Notes: generated by a model not told the origin, from the letters alone. DNA of 11,486 nt from Candidatus Woesearchaeota archaeon (GCA_009691355.1 SICW01000023.1:1-11486); one strand, 5' to 3'. Positions 1 through 5,958 are shown, counted from the first letter of the stretch. Translations and numbers: made by a program.

Positions 1-293
1 ATTAGTGCGGTAAGCATTGCCATGTGTTCTACACCGGAACCAGAGACCATATTAATTGCAACATCTCCTGAAACTTTCCCATCTAAAGCTTCCTGGATTA
101 TCTTTTTCATGCTTTCTGTGCCTTTGTTTGCATCTATAAGAATAAGCTTTACTGGCTTTTCAGAAGTGAACTTTTCTTTTCCAAAGTCATTTGTGATGAG
201 AAAGATATTTCTCCATTCATGGTTGTTTATGAGCTTTGTAACTTCTATCCATGTCCCCTTTCCTGTACTTAAACAGCAAACTAAATCGGTCAT
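1..293 (-). CDS. Unrecognised protein, N-terminal part (runs off the window edge)
   Basis: Reading the minus strand from an ATG at 293-291 gives 97 uninterrupted codons to the edge of the window. The protein begins MTDLVCCLSTGKGTW. It alternates predicted beta strands (NIFLITND, VKLILIDA, DVAINMVSGSG) with helices, as an alpha/beta Rossmann-like domain would. The stretch VSGSGVEHMAM resembles the small-residue loop of CARF-like nucleotide-sensing folds, but this is only a faint likeness and no family is assigned. The start is well supported: a TATA box on the same strand at 315-324 is centred about 26 nt upstream, so the transcript would be leaderless. The gene is divergent from the zinc-ribbon gene at 395, and about 100 bp holds both promoters. 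The plus-strand frame over the same bases is a shadow. Confidence 0.7.
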   Translation of the reverse strand, partial: MTDLVCCLSTGKGTWIEVTKLINNHEWRNIFLITNDFGKEKFTSEKPVKLILIDANKGTESMKKIIQEALDGKVSGDVAINMVSGSGVEHMAMLTAL

Positions 294-314
294 CTCGTTG
301 TATATTAAATAAAT

Positions 315-324
315 GTATATAAAG
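315..324 (-). promoter_or_regulatory. TATA box for the partial gene ending at 293
   Basis: The minus strand reads CTTTATATAC, a strong archaeal TATA box. Its centre lies about 26 nt before the ATG at 293, which predicts leaderless transcription. Confidence 0.7.
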
Positions 325-364
325 ATTATGTCCATACAAATCTATCTACTCTTCTAACGAAAAG

Positions 365-373
365 CTTTAATAC
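365..373 (+). promoter_or_regulatory. TATA box for the zinc-ribbon gene
   Basis: CTTTAATAC is centred about 26 nt before the ATG at 395, again predicting a leaderless mRNA. It sits back to back with the minus-strand box at 315-324. Confidence 0.6.
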
Positions 374-394
374 TGCCATTCTATTCTCGTCATT

Positions 395-550
395 ATGGAA
401 GATATTGTTCAATATGTCTGTAATGACTGCCGATTTCGCTTTAAACGAAAGGCAAGCTGGAGTGATTCAGTATGCCCTAATTGTGGAAGAGAAGGTAGTT
501 TTGAGCGTGGAGATAATACTATTAATAAGTTTATTAGGGAAGTTGATTAA
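395..550 (+). CDS. 51-residue zinc-ribbon protein
   Basis: A 51-codon frame from ATG 395 to TAA 548-550 encodes a protein starting MEDIVQYVCNDC. Two CxxC knuckles (Cys9-x2-Cys12 and Cys27-x2-Cys30), 14 residues apart, form a classic zinc ribbon. Basic residues between them (FRFKRK) could contact nucleic acid. Such tiny zinc ribbons are common in archaea, as RNA polymerase-associated, ribosomal or regulatory proteins; the exact role here cannot be told. The start is supported by a TATA box 26 nt upstream. The last 17 nt overlap the 3' end of the convergent GTPase gene. It is short enough to be missed by gene callers that use a length cutoff, but the paired CxxC motifs and the promoter together make it convincing. 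Confidence 0.8.
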   Translation: MEDIVQYVCNDCRFRFKRKASWSDSVCPNCGREGSFERGDNTINKFIREVD

Positions 551-1265
551 TTTTCCCTTTTTGCCAGTCTCTTAAGATGAGTCTTGCGGTTTCGTTTATG
601 TTTGGTTCTCCACCTTTTACTAGTTTTTTTAATCTTATTGCAATATTTTTTAGAACTTTTTCTGGGGAACCTTCTTTGACATCATAGTATTTGCATATCA
701 TCTGTTTTTTGTTTTTAATCAGTTCCATTGCAGCTAAATCAGGGTCTTTGGTTTTTGTGAAGTCTGTTGCTCCAATCATTGCAAGTTTGACTGTATCTTT
801 CTCCATGTAAGGCAGAACTCCTGGCGTGTCCATGAGATAGACATTTTCTGTGATTTTTACTAGTTGTTTTGCCTTTGTATGTCCTGAGTGTGGGGAGGTG
901 CTTGCGGATTTTCTTCCCTTTAATGCGTTAATGACTGAGCTCTTTCCTGTGTTTGGGTAGCCGACTACGCCTACAGATACTTTCTGGCCTTGTGCAATTT
1001 CTAGAATTTTGTGTAATAAGACCGTTGTTCCTTGGTGTTCTTTTGCTGATATATATATACAGTTAGGGAATTTCTTTTTCCATTTTAGAAGTGTTTCTCT
1101 TGTGACTAAGTCGGACTTATTGAGTACGTATATAATATCTTTTTCTCCTGCTTTTTCAAGAAGTTCTGGGTTGTCTGTTTGCTGAGGAAAGCGGGCATCT
1201 AGCACAAGAAGGATGATATCTGCTTCTTTTACCACATGATTGACTATATCCCAGAAGTTTTTCAT
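534..1265 (-). CDS. Circularly permuted GTPase, YlqF/RbgA family (ribosome assembly)
   Basis: The 243-residue protein has GTPase motifs in permuted order: G4 NKSD (49-52), G5 SAK (73-75), then the P-loop GYPNTGKSS (102-110) and G3 DTPG (146-149). The G2 threonine is probably in SGHTK (127-131). DAR at 23-25 matches the DARxP signature of the family. This order defines the YlqF/RbgA/Nog2 group (COG1161), which binds GTP and helps mature the large ribosomal subunit. The C-terminal part (about 175-243) is a short helical extension; the whole is somewhat shorter than bacterial YlqF (about 280). The start at 1265 is supported by a TATA box at 1288-1296 that predicts a leaderless mRNA. The gene diverges from the membrane-protein gene at 1349, and its 3' end overlaps the zinc-ribbon gene by 17 nt. 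Family membership is secure; the exact ribosomal target is inferred. Confidence 0.93.
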   Translation of the reverse strand: MKNFWDIVNHVVKEADIILLVLDARFPQQTDNPELLEKAGEKDIIYVLNKSDLVTRETLLKWKKKFPNCIYISAKEHQGTTVLLHKILEIAQGQKVSVGVVGYPNTGKSSVINALKGRKSASTSPHSGHTKAKQLVKITENVYLMDTPGVLPYMEKDTVKLAMIGATDFTKTKDPDLAAMELIKNKKQMICKYYDVKEGSPEKVLKNIAIRLKKLVKGGEPNINETARLILRDWQKGKINQLP

Positions 1266-1287
1266 TTGTTTTATAGGACTTGTTCGT

Positions 1288-1296
1288 CTTTTAAAC
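1288..1296 (-). promoter_or_regulatory. TATA box for the GTPase gene
   Basis: The minus strand reads GTTTAAAAG, centred about 27 nt before the ATG at 1265. Confidence 0.55.
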
Positions 1297-1318
1297 TTTA
1301 CTTTTTAGTATCATAATT

Positions 1319-1327
1319 CATATAAAG
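1319..1327 (+). promoter_or_regulatory. TATA box for the cysteine-rich membrane protein
   Basis: CATATAAAG is centred 26 nt before ATG 1349. The GGAGG that follows at 1329-1333 lies upstream of the predicted transcription start, so it would not be in the mRNA and could act as part of the promoter rather than as a ribosome binding site. Confidence 0.6.
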
Positions 1328-1348
1328 CGGAGGAAAAATACTTCTTTT

Positions 1349-1843
1349 ATGAAACGATCCATTATACTACCCCTTTTCTTAGTTTTCTTTACACTTACTT
1401 TTCTTTTTGTTGTAAGTGCAACAAGCTGTGATGACCTTTGTCATATAGAAAAAGGTTATGTCTATGGTGCTTGCCGTGAAACAACTGAAGAAGAAGGCTT
1501 TTGTGCTGGGAAGACTGAGGATGTGTATGGATTTTCTCAGTGTACTGATTATGAACGTTGTTGTTGTGGGAATGATGCAACTAATGCTCCTTTAGAGGAA
1601 GAAGAAAATACAACTAATTCTGCCACAGGTGAGGTTGTTTCCTCTGAGGTACCTGATTCTTCTGGATTTGATCCTAAAAGTCTTTTTTGGCCGCTTATTA
1701 TTGTCGTAGGTGTCCTTGCTTTAGGTGTATTTATTAAGAAAAAAGCCTTTAAAGATGAGGATAAGAAGGAAGAAGAGTCTAAAGAGGAAAAGGTAGAAGA
1801 AACAAAAGAAGAAAAGAGTGATACAGAAGAAATTAAAGACTAA
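1349..1843 (+). CDS. Secreted cysteine-rich protein with C-terminal membrane anchor
   Basis: The 164-residue protein has four parts: a Sec signal peptide (1-25, hydrophobic core LPLFLVFFTLTFLFVVSA), a compact ectodomain with eight cysteines (27, 31, 42, 52, 65, 71, 72, 73), an acidic Thr/Ser-rich stalk (about 80-110), and a transmembrane segment (113-129) followed by a Lys/Glu-rich cytoplasmic tail (130-164). The N-terminal part is probably displayed outside the cell and stabilised by four disulfides; the charged tail faces the cytoplasm. The cysteine spacing ending in CCC recalls disulfide-rich mini-proteins (knottin or defensin-like folds), but no family is recognised. It has its own promoter, with a TATA box 26 nt upstream, and overlaps the convergent small basic gene by 11 nt. 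The topology is read directly from the sequence; function is unknown. Confidence 0.85.
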   Translation: MKRSIILPLFLVFFTLTFLFVVSATSCDDLCHIEKGYVYGACRETTEEEGFCAGKTEDVYGFSQCTDYERCCCGNDATNAPLEEEENTTNSATGEVVSSEVPDSSGFDPKSLFWPLIIVVGVLALGVFIKKKAFKDEDKKEEESKEEKVEETKEEKSDTEEIKD

Positions 1844-2051
1844 TTACTCGTATTTTTTTATCTTTTGTTCCAATTCTGATATTTTTGAGTTCAAATTTCT
1901 TTAAACCTTGTGCTTCTGCCCATTTCTTTGCAGATTCTTCGGTTTTGAAGGTTTTTGGCCTTGTTTTTCGATCTCTATTTTCAGGCCTTGCACTTTTCAA
2001 ATGTGTAGGAGAAGCCATTTTTCTTTTTGTTCTGGTGTGTACTTTTGCCAT
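1833..2051 (-). CDS. 72-residue highly basic protein, possibly ribosome-associated
   Basis: The minus-strand frame encodes MAKVHTRTKRKMASPTHLKS followed by a second basic stretch. Lys plus Arg make up 23 of 72 residues. The N-terminal half (1-34) is an extended basic tail rich in Arg, Lys, Pro and His. The C-terminal half looks folded, with a helix EESAKKWAEAQGL (38-50) and strands KKFELKNIRI and KKIRVISL. A basic tail joined to a small alpha/beta domain is typical of small archaeal ribosomal or RNA-binding proteins, but no named ribosomal protein is matched, so the role is inferred from composition. A TATA box at 2074-2085 places the transcript start at the ATG. The gene converges with the preceding membrane-protein gene. 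The overlapping plus-strand frame at 1885-2115 is its shadow. Confidence 0.85.
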   Translation of the reverse strand: MAKVHTRTKRKMASPTHLKSARPENRDRKTRPKTFKTEESAKKWAEAQGLKKFELKNIRIGTKDKKIRVISL

Positions 2052-2073
2052 TCTTTGTCTGGAGAAATTGTAT

Positions 2074-2085
2074 GTATTTAAATGC
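2074..2085 (-). promoter_or_regulatory. TATA box for the small basic protein
   Basis: The minus strand reads GCATTTAAATAC, centred about 28 nt before the ATG at 2051, consistent with a leaderless transcript. Confidence 0.6.
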
Positions 2086-2132
2086 TTTCCTTTCCATCCG
2101 GTTATCTCTCAATAGTAATGACAATCAGAAAA

Positions 2133-2141
2133 GCTTATAAG
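2133..2141 (+). promoter_or_regulatory. TATA box for the barrel-like surface protein
   Basis: GCTTATAAG is centred about 53 nt before ATG 2190. The usual 26-nt spacing puts the transcription start near 2163, giving a leader of about 27 nt with a Shine-Dalgarno-like GAGGT at 2176-2180, 9 nt before the ATG. This differs from the leaderless neighbours. Confidence 0.55.
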
Positions 2142-2175
2142 CGAGTTGTTATTCTGTAGGGGTATCAAAACTCGC
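2141..2175. promoter_or_regulatory. Inverted repeat across the predicted transcription start (candidate operator)
   Basis: GCGAGTT at 2141-2147 and AACTCGC at 2169-2175 are perfect 7-bp inverted arms separated by 21 bp. The left arm abuts the TATA box and the right arm lies just after the predicted start at about 2163. The mRNA would hold only the right arm, so a DNA-binding repressor site fits better than an RNA hairpin. No cognate regulator is seen in the window. Confidence 0.4.
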
Positions 2176-2189
2176 GAGGTTTATAGAAA

Positions 2190-3608
2190 ATGAATATAAA
2201 AAATACAATTGTAAGTGGTGTTTTAGGTGCAGGATTAGTTTCTAGTCCGGCTTTAGCACAAGACGTTAATCCTTATGCAGCTCTTCAGAGTGTGCCAGGA
2301 AGTTATGAAATTGTTTGGGTTGCACCCGGAACAAGACTATGGAATGTTGCTTCTGAATATACTAGAGGTAATGATAATCTTGCTGATGGAGTTACCAAAA
2401 CTAGTATGTGTGATGATTTAGCTACTCGTCATGGGGTAGTTGTTGCTACAAATAAAATCGCAGATTTAACTGCACAATTAGCTAGTGAAGCTGGGTATAG
2501 CGCACTTGAAACTGCTATGAGATTAGATAGCGTTGCAGTTGTTATTCAAAATGGTGTTTGTGCAAATACTACAACTGTTGCACAAAAAGATGGCATTCGA
2601 GGAGATGGTTTTTCTGGGATTACTTTAACATATCATGGAAAAGTTCCTGTTGCTATCCCTGCAGAATTCTTGACTCCTGTAGTGACATATGCTCCAGTAG
2701 TTACTCCAGTAGTTACTCCAGTAGTTACTCCAGTAGTTACTCCAGTAGTTACTCCAGTAGTTACTCCAGTAGTTACTCCAGTAGTTACTCCAGTAGTTAC
2801 TCCAGTAGTTACTCCAGTAGTTACTCCAAGAAGTTCTGGAAAAAGTCCTTCTTCTAGAGGGAATGTTGCTGGTGGATATCAGAACTTACATGAGTTTGGT
2901 GAAGCTCCTTTAGCAGGACATGGTGCATGGCTTGAAGGAAACTTTAGAGTTCCTTTGAATGATCCTAAGAATGCTTTAGGATTTGACTTAAATCATGCAT
3001 GGCTTTTTGGTCTTACCTACACTGATAACGAGGATAATACTGTTCGTGTTATTGATGTGGATATGACTCCAGTCTATACAAGAGCACTTGGTGCTAACAC
3101 ACGTTTCACTCTTGGTGTTAATGTTGATGCACGAAATGCTGCTGTTAGTTATGCAGGTATAGATGCAAAGACAGGACAGTGGGCTGTTGGTCCAGAACTT
3201 GGTCTTGAAGGAAGCTTAGGAAGGCTTCGCTATGATACCAGTGCATCTGTTGGATGGGGTAATGTTTCCACTGCAGTAGATATTGATGGATACAATGCAA
3301 CAGAAGATCCTTTGACTAAAGTAAAAATTAATGCTGAAGGTATTTATCGTGTAGGTTCCGTTTTAGGTCTTGGTGTAGTTGCTGGTGTTGAAAGTGATTC
3401 ACAAGATGCAACGACTCAAGATGGCGGACTTGTTCCACAAAATGAAGCAAGATACACTATTGGTCCAGTTCTTACTGTTGGAAAAATACACGGTCCTCAA
3501 GTAATTTTAGGACTTGATGATGTTTTACTCCATACGCAAGCTGGAGATGATACACTTGCAGATACTAACTCTTTGAGAGGATATGTTGGAGTAGGATATA
3601 GTTGGTAA
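2190..3608 (+). CDS. Secreted protein: LysM-like segment, PVVT repeat linker, beta-barrel-like C-terminal domain
   Basis: The 472 residues divide clearly. A Sec signal peptide (1-23) has the cleavage motif SSPALA before QD. Residues 38-126 include YEIVWVAPGTRLWNVASEY, which resembles the start of a LysM cell-wall-binding motif (PGDTLWxIA), and two cysteines (74, 124) that may pair. A diverged TPVVT (162-166) leads into 11 perfect PVVT units (169-212), then a Ser/Arg-rich hinge. The last 245 or so residues are a run of amphipathic beta strands with Gly, aromatic and charged turns. They end RGYVGVGYSW, with alternating hydrophobic residues and a terminal Trp, like the C-terminal signal of bacterial outer-membrane barrels. 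Start: Shine-Dalgarno-like GAGGT 9 nt upstream. The surface-protein gene follows 31 nt later and may be co-transcribed. Barrel and LysM assignments are inferences from pattern; secretion and the repeat are seen directly. Confidence 0.85.
   Translation: MNIKNTIVSGVLGAGLVSSPALAQDVNPYAALQSVPGSYEIVWVAPGTRLWNVASEYTRGNDNLADGVTKTSMCDDLATRHGVVVATNKIADLTAQLASEAGYSALETAMRLDSVAVVIQNGVCANTTTVAQKDGIRGDGFSGITLTYHGKVPVAIPAEFLTPVVTYAPVVTPVVTPVVTPVVTPVVTPVVTPVVTPVVTPVVTPVVTPVVTPRSSGKSPSSRGNVAGGYQNLHEFGEAPLAGHGAWLEGNFRVPLNDPKNALGFDLNHAWLFGLTYTDNEDNTVRVIDVDMTPVYTRALGANTRFTLGVNVDARNAAVSYAGIDAKTGQWAVGPELGLEGSLGRLRYDTSASVGWGNVSTAVDIDGYNATEDPLTKVKINAEGIYRVGSVLGLGVVAGVESDSQDATTQDGGLVPQNEARYTIGPVLTVGKIHGPQVILGLDDVLLHTQAGDDTLADTNSLRGYVGVGYSW
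2689..2828 (+). repeat. 12-bp tandem repeat encoding PVVT units
   Basis: The unit TTACTCCAGTAG occurs ten times without a single mismatch from 2701 to 2820. A degenerate copy precedes it (2689-2700, two mismatches) and an 8-bp partial copy follows (2821-2828). The unit length is a multiple of three, so gain or loss of copies changes the length of the protein linker without shifting the frame. Confidence 0.97.
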
Positions 3609-3634
3609 GCTTTAGGCTTATCTCCTTATAGGAG
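3606..3634 (+). promoter_or_regulatory. Two small hairpins in the spacer; the second hides the Shine-Dalgarno
   Basis: TAAGC (3606-3610, starting inside the upstream stop codon) can pair with GCTTA (3616-3620) across a 5-nt loop. CTCCT (3622-3626) can pair with AGGAG (3630-3634) across a 3-nt loop. AGGAG lies 5 nt before ATG 3640 and is the evident ribosome binding site, so the second hairpin would mask it in the mRNA. Confidence 0.4.
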
Positions 3635-3639
3635 TACAC

Positions 3640-5544
3640 ATGAAGAAACAAATATTTTTATTTATTGTATCTGTTCTTATGCTTGTAGCATCAGTTGCAG
3701 CAGTGCAAGCTTTGGATGTCGTTATTACTCCAAGCTCTCCTGATGCAGATGATTCCCTTACAGCATATGTCAGCGGATATGAAGAGACTACTTTTGATTT
3801 TTATTGGATGAAAGATGGTGCGACGTACAAAACAAGTACAGGCGAATCTAGTACTTTAAGTGCATCCTACACAAGTCCTGAAGATGAATGGACAGTAAGT
3901 GTTTGGGTGCCTGAAAGTGCATGGTATGATTCCTATGAAGTTGGAGATGAATCTGTTACTATTGCAGGAGAAGCTCCAAGTACTTCTGATGGAAATGTTG
4001 TTATCGAACCAAGCGATCCTTGTGGTGATGATGACTTAACCGCATCTGTAGAGGGGTATGAAGATACTACTTTTGACTTTTACTGGATGAAAGATGGTGC
4101 AACTTACAAAACAAGTACAGGAACCTCTAGCAGACTTTCTGATTCTTATACAGATGAAGGAGATGTTTGGACTGTTGTTGTTTGGGTACCAGAAAGTGCA
4201 TGGTATGATAGCTTTGAATATGGTAGTGAAAGTGTTGAAATTCAAGATTGTAGTGAAGTAGACACAAATACCGCTCCTTATGCTGCAGATATTCATTTCA
4301 CTGTCACAGAAGGGGATATGGTTGATGTTGATCTTGTTCAATACTCTAGTGTTTGGGATTATCTGCGTGCTGGAATTTCTGCAATGGTTTCTGAAACACA
4401 AGATGTTCCTACATATGATTCTGATGGCGATGTCTTAGCTATTGCTTTTGGTTTACCTTTGAATTTCGTTAGTGGACAATGGCAGACAGAAGTTGGAGAT
4501 GCTGGATTTTATGAAGTACAAGCTCTTGTTGGTGATGGAAGTGACTATGAAGAAGTTCTTATTGAAATCACTGTAGAAGAAGCTCCAGTAGTTGTTGTAG
4601 ATACAGAAGCGCCTTTAGCTACAGATATCCACTTTAGCGTTACTGAAGGGGATCTTGCAGATGTTTCTGTTGTGTATACAAATAACTATGGTACTTACTT
4701 ACTTGCACAGTCTGCAAATTCTGTGTATGAGAGTACAACTCTTTACGTCTATGATGCAGATTCTGCTGAAAGTGCATTGACTTATACATTTGGTTCACCT
4801 TTAGATGCAAATGGAGATTGGCAAACTGTTTTAGGTGATGAAGGTAGTTATACTGCTGACTTTACTGTAACAGATGCTGAAGGAAATACTGGAAGTGCAA
4901 CTATAGATATTACTGTTGATGCAGAAGGTGAAGAGCCTTGTACTGATTCTGATAACGATGGCATTTGTGATGAAGATGAATGTACTGATTCTGATGCAGA
5001 TGGTATCTGTGATGAAGATGAATTGAGTACTGGAGACTATGAAGGAGATCTTCTTGTTGTTCAGGAAGTACGAGTCTTAAACGCACATACTTTGTATTCT
5101 GCATATGATGTCTCTGGAATGGATCTAGAAACTTCTGGTGTCTTTTACATAGAAGATGATACCTTGTATAGTACTGGTAGTGATGATACGGTTAAAGTGC
5201 TCTTGACATTAACAAATGACAATAGCTTTGATACACGTGAAATCACAGTAAGCTTTATCTTTAATGGTGAAGAATACACTAGTGCTTTTGAAGATCTTGA
5301 CAGATCTGAAGAAGGTTCACAAATCTATGCAGTAGCTATTCCAGAAGGTTTGGAGACAGGAAACTATCCTTTACTTGTTCAAGTAGAAAGTGATGACATC
5401 TCTTATGAAACAGCATTCAATGTACATGTTGTGAGCTTAGGAGATTACGTTACTTCTGCTGAAACAGATGAAGAAGATGTTTCCCAAGAAGAGTCTTTAG
5501 GATTCTGGGACAAAATTGGAGCTTTTTTTAGCTCTCTTTTTTAA
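3640..5544 (+). CDS. Large modular surface protein with Ig-like domains and Ca-binding repeats
   Basis: The 634-residue protein carries a signal peptide (1-24, ending AVQA). Two Ig-like domains of about 85 residues (26-109 and 120-202) share FDFYWMKDGATYKTSTG and VPESAWYDS. Two longer beta-sandwich repeats (211-313 and 323-427) each begin with APxAxDIHFxVTEGD, like cadherin or bacterial Ig-type modules. A hinge (433-461) holds two thrombospondin type-3-like calcium loops, DSDNDGICDEDE and DSDADGICDEDE. A last beta domain (467-598) and an acidic tail end in the amphipathic segment FWDKIGAFFSSLF, which may associate with a membrane. Very acidic composition and modularity point to an adhesin or S-layer-type component. 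Cys128 and Cys204 frame the second Ig domain and may pair. Start: AGGAG 5 nt upstream. A T-rich terminator follows the stop. The binding partner is unknown. Confidence 0.88.
   Translation: MKKQIFLFIVSVLMLVASVAAVQALDVVITPSSPDADDSLTAYVSGYEETTFDFYWMKDGATYKTSTGESSTLSASYTSPEDEWTVSVWVPESAWYDSYEVGDESVTIAGEAPSTSDGNVVIEPSDPCGDDDLTASVEGYEDTTFDFYWMKDGATYKTSTGTSSRLSDSYTDEGDVWTVVVWVPESAWYDSFEYGSESVEIQDCSEVDTNTAPYAADIHFTVTEGDMVDVDLVQYSSVWDYLRAGISAMVSETQDVPTYDSDGDVLAIAFGLPLNFVSGQWQTEVGDAGFYEVQALVGDGSDYEEVLIEITVEEAPVVVVDTEAPLATDIHFSVTEGDLADVSVVYTNNYGTYLLAQSANSVYESTTLYVYDADSAESALTYTFGSPLDANGDWQTVLGDEGSYTADFTVTDAEGNTGSATIDITVDAEGEEPCTDSDNDGICDEDECTDSDADGICDEDELSTGDYEGDLLVVQEVRVLNAHTLYSAYDVSGMDLETSGVFYIEDDTLYSTGSDDTVKVLLTLTNDNSFDTREITVSFIFNGEEYTSAFEDLDRSEEGSQIYAVAIPEGLETGNYPLLVQVESDDISYETAFNVHVVSLGDYVTSAETDEEDVSQEESLGFWDKIGAFFSSLF
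3781..4122 (+). repeat. Near-identical duplicated Ig-domain segments
   Basis: The 63 bp at 3781-3843 and 4060-4122 (offset 279 bp, 93 codons) differ at only 6 positions, 5 of them silent. This marks a recent in-frame duplication of an Ig-like domain. Similarity falls off on either side but continues through the WVPESAWYDS motif. Confidence 0.85.
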
Positions 5545-5551
5545 TTTTTTT
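5537..5551 (+). terminator. T-rich terminator after the large surface protein
   Basis: Two oligo-T runs (T6 at 5537-5542 and T7 at 5545-5551) span the stop codon, without a hairpin, as is usual for archaeal termination. Confidence 0.55.
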
Positions 5552-5556
5552 AATTA

Positions 5557-5564
5557 TTATATAC
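5557..5564 (+). promoter_or_regulatory. TATA box for the 118-residue protein
   Basis: TTATATAC is centred about 26 nt before ATG 5586, so this gene has its own promoter and a probable leaderless mRNA. Confidence 0.6.
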
Positions 5565-5585
5565 TCAAGGTGGTAAGAGATACAA

Positions 5586-5942
5586 ATGGAAGCTCAAACT
5601 TTAGATGCAAAACTTACTGATGATCCTTTTTGGTCTGTGGATAGTAGAGCAAGAAAGTTAATTCTTTCTGCTAGGCTTGTTGATAAAAAAGCTTATGATA
5701 GTACCTATTCTTCACGTTCAATTGAGACAAATAAGGATCTTGTTGAGTTGTATATAAGGGGAATTGAAAAGTGGAATTCAGTCCCAGAGATTTCTCAACT
5801 GACTAAAGAATGTGATCCTTTTGTTTTAATGGGATACGATTATAGTTCAGTAGCTTTTGGTATATTAGAGAGATATCTTTTTGATCATGGTTTTATTTCT
5901 ATAAGGCATTATAGAGATCGTTCAGCTCAGCTTTTGTTTTAG
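5586..5942 (+). CDS. Unrecognised small cytosolic protein
   Basis: The 118-residue protein starts MEAQTLDAKLTDDPFW and has no signal peptide or membrane segment, unlike its neighbours. It appears mainly helical (for example VDSRARKLILSARLVDKKAY at 18-37 and NKDLVELYIRGIEKW at 49-63), with a mixed C-terminal part ending RHYRDRSAQLLF. There is one cysteine (76). No family is recognised. It has its own TATA box at the leaderless distance, and a GGTGGT at 5570-5575 that would lie upstream of the mRNA start. It sits between two genes carrying the same Ig-like module but is transcribed separately, so a functional link is only positional. Confidence 0.7.
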   Translation: MEAQTLDAKLTDDPFWSVDSRARKLILSARLVDKKAYDSTYSSRSIETNKDLVELYIRGIEKWNSVPEISQLTKECDPFVLMGYDYSSVAFGILERYLFDHGFISIRHYRDRSAQLLF

Positions 5943-5949
5943 TACATAC

Positions 5950-5958
5950 TGTATATAT
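5950..5958 (+). promoter_or_regulatory. TATA box for the lipoprotein gene
   Basis: TGTATATAT is centred about 50 nt before ATG 6004. The predicted transcription start is near 5980, leaving a pyrimidine-rich leader of about 24 nt with no Shine-Dalgarno. Confidence 0.45.

Noticed and set aside
22..312. Plus-strand frame of 96 codons at the left edge
   Set aside because: The minus strand has a longer open frame running off the window with an ideal TATA box and a more protein-like sequence. The plus frame is its shadow.
1329..1333. GGAGG as the Shine-Dalgarno of the gene at 1349
   Set aside because: It is 15 nt from the ATG and upstream of the transcription start predicted from the TATA box at 1319-1327, so it is unlikely to be in the mRNA.
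1395..1580. His-rich minus-strand frame
   Set aside because: Antisense to the cysteine-rich membrane protein; the His codons are the complement of its GTG/ATG-rich sequence. No promoter is seen.
1885..2115. Plus-strand hydrophobic frame
   Set aside because: Shadow of the small basic protein on the minus strand, which has a correctly spaced TATA box.
2689..2828. Direct repeats as a possible CRISPR array
   Set aside because: The units are 12 bp and contiguous with no spacers, and they sit inside a coding frame.
2558..2857. Second open frame across the 12-bp repeat reading SSSY units
   Set aside because: It is open only because the repeat unit is a multiple of three. It has no promoter or ribosome binding site and lies inside the well-supported 472-residue gene.
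4036..4401. 121-codon minus-strand frame inside the large surface gene
   Set aside because: Its Cys/Ile/Asn-rich composition is that of an antisense frame, with no domain, and the plus-strand protein is clearly modular.
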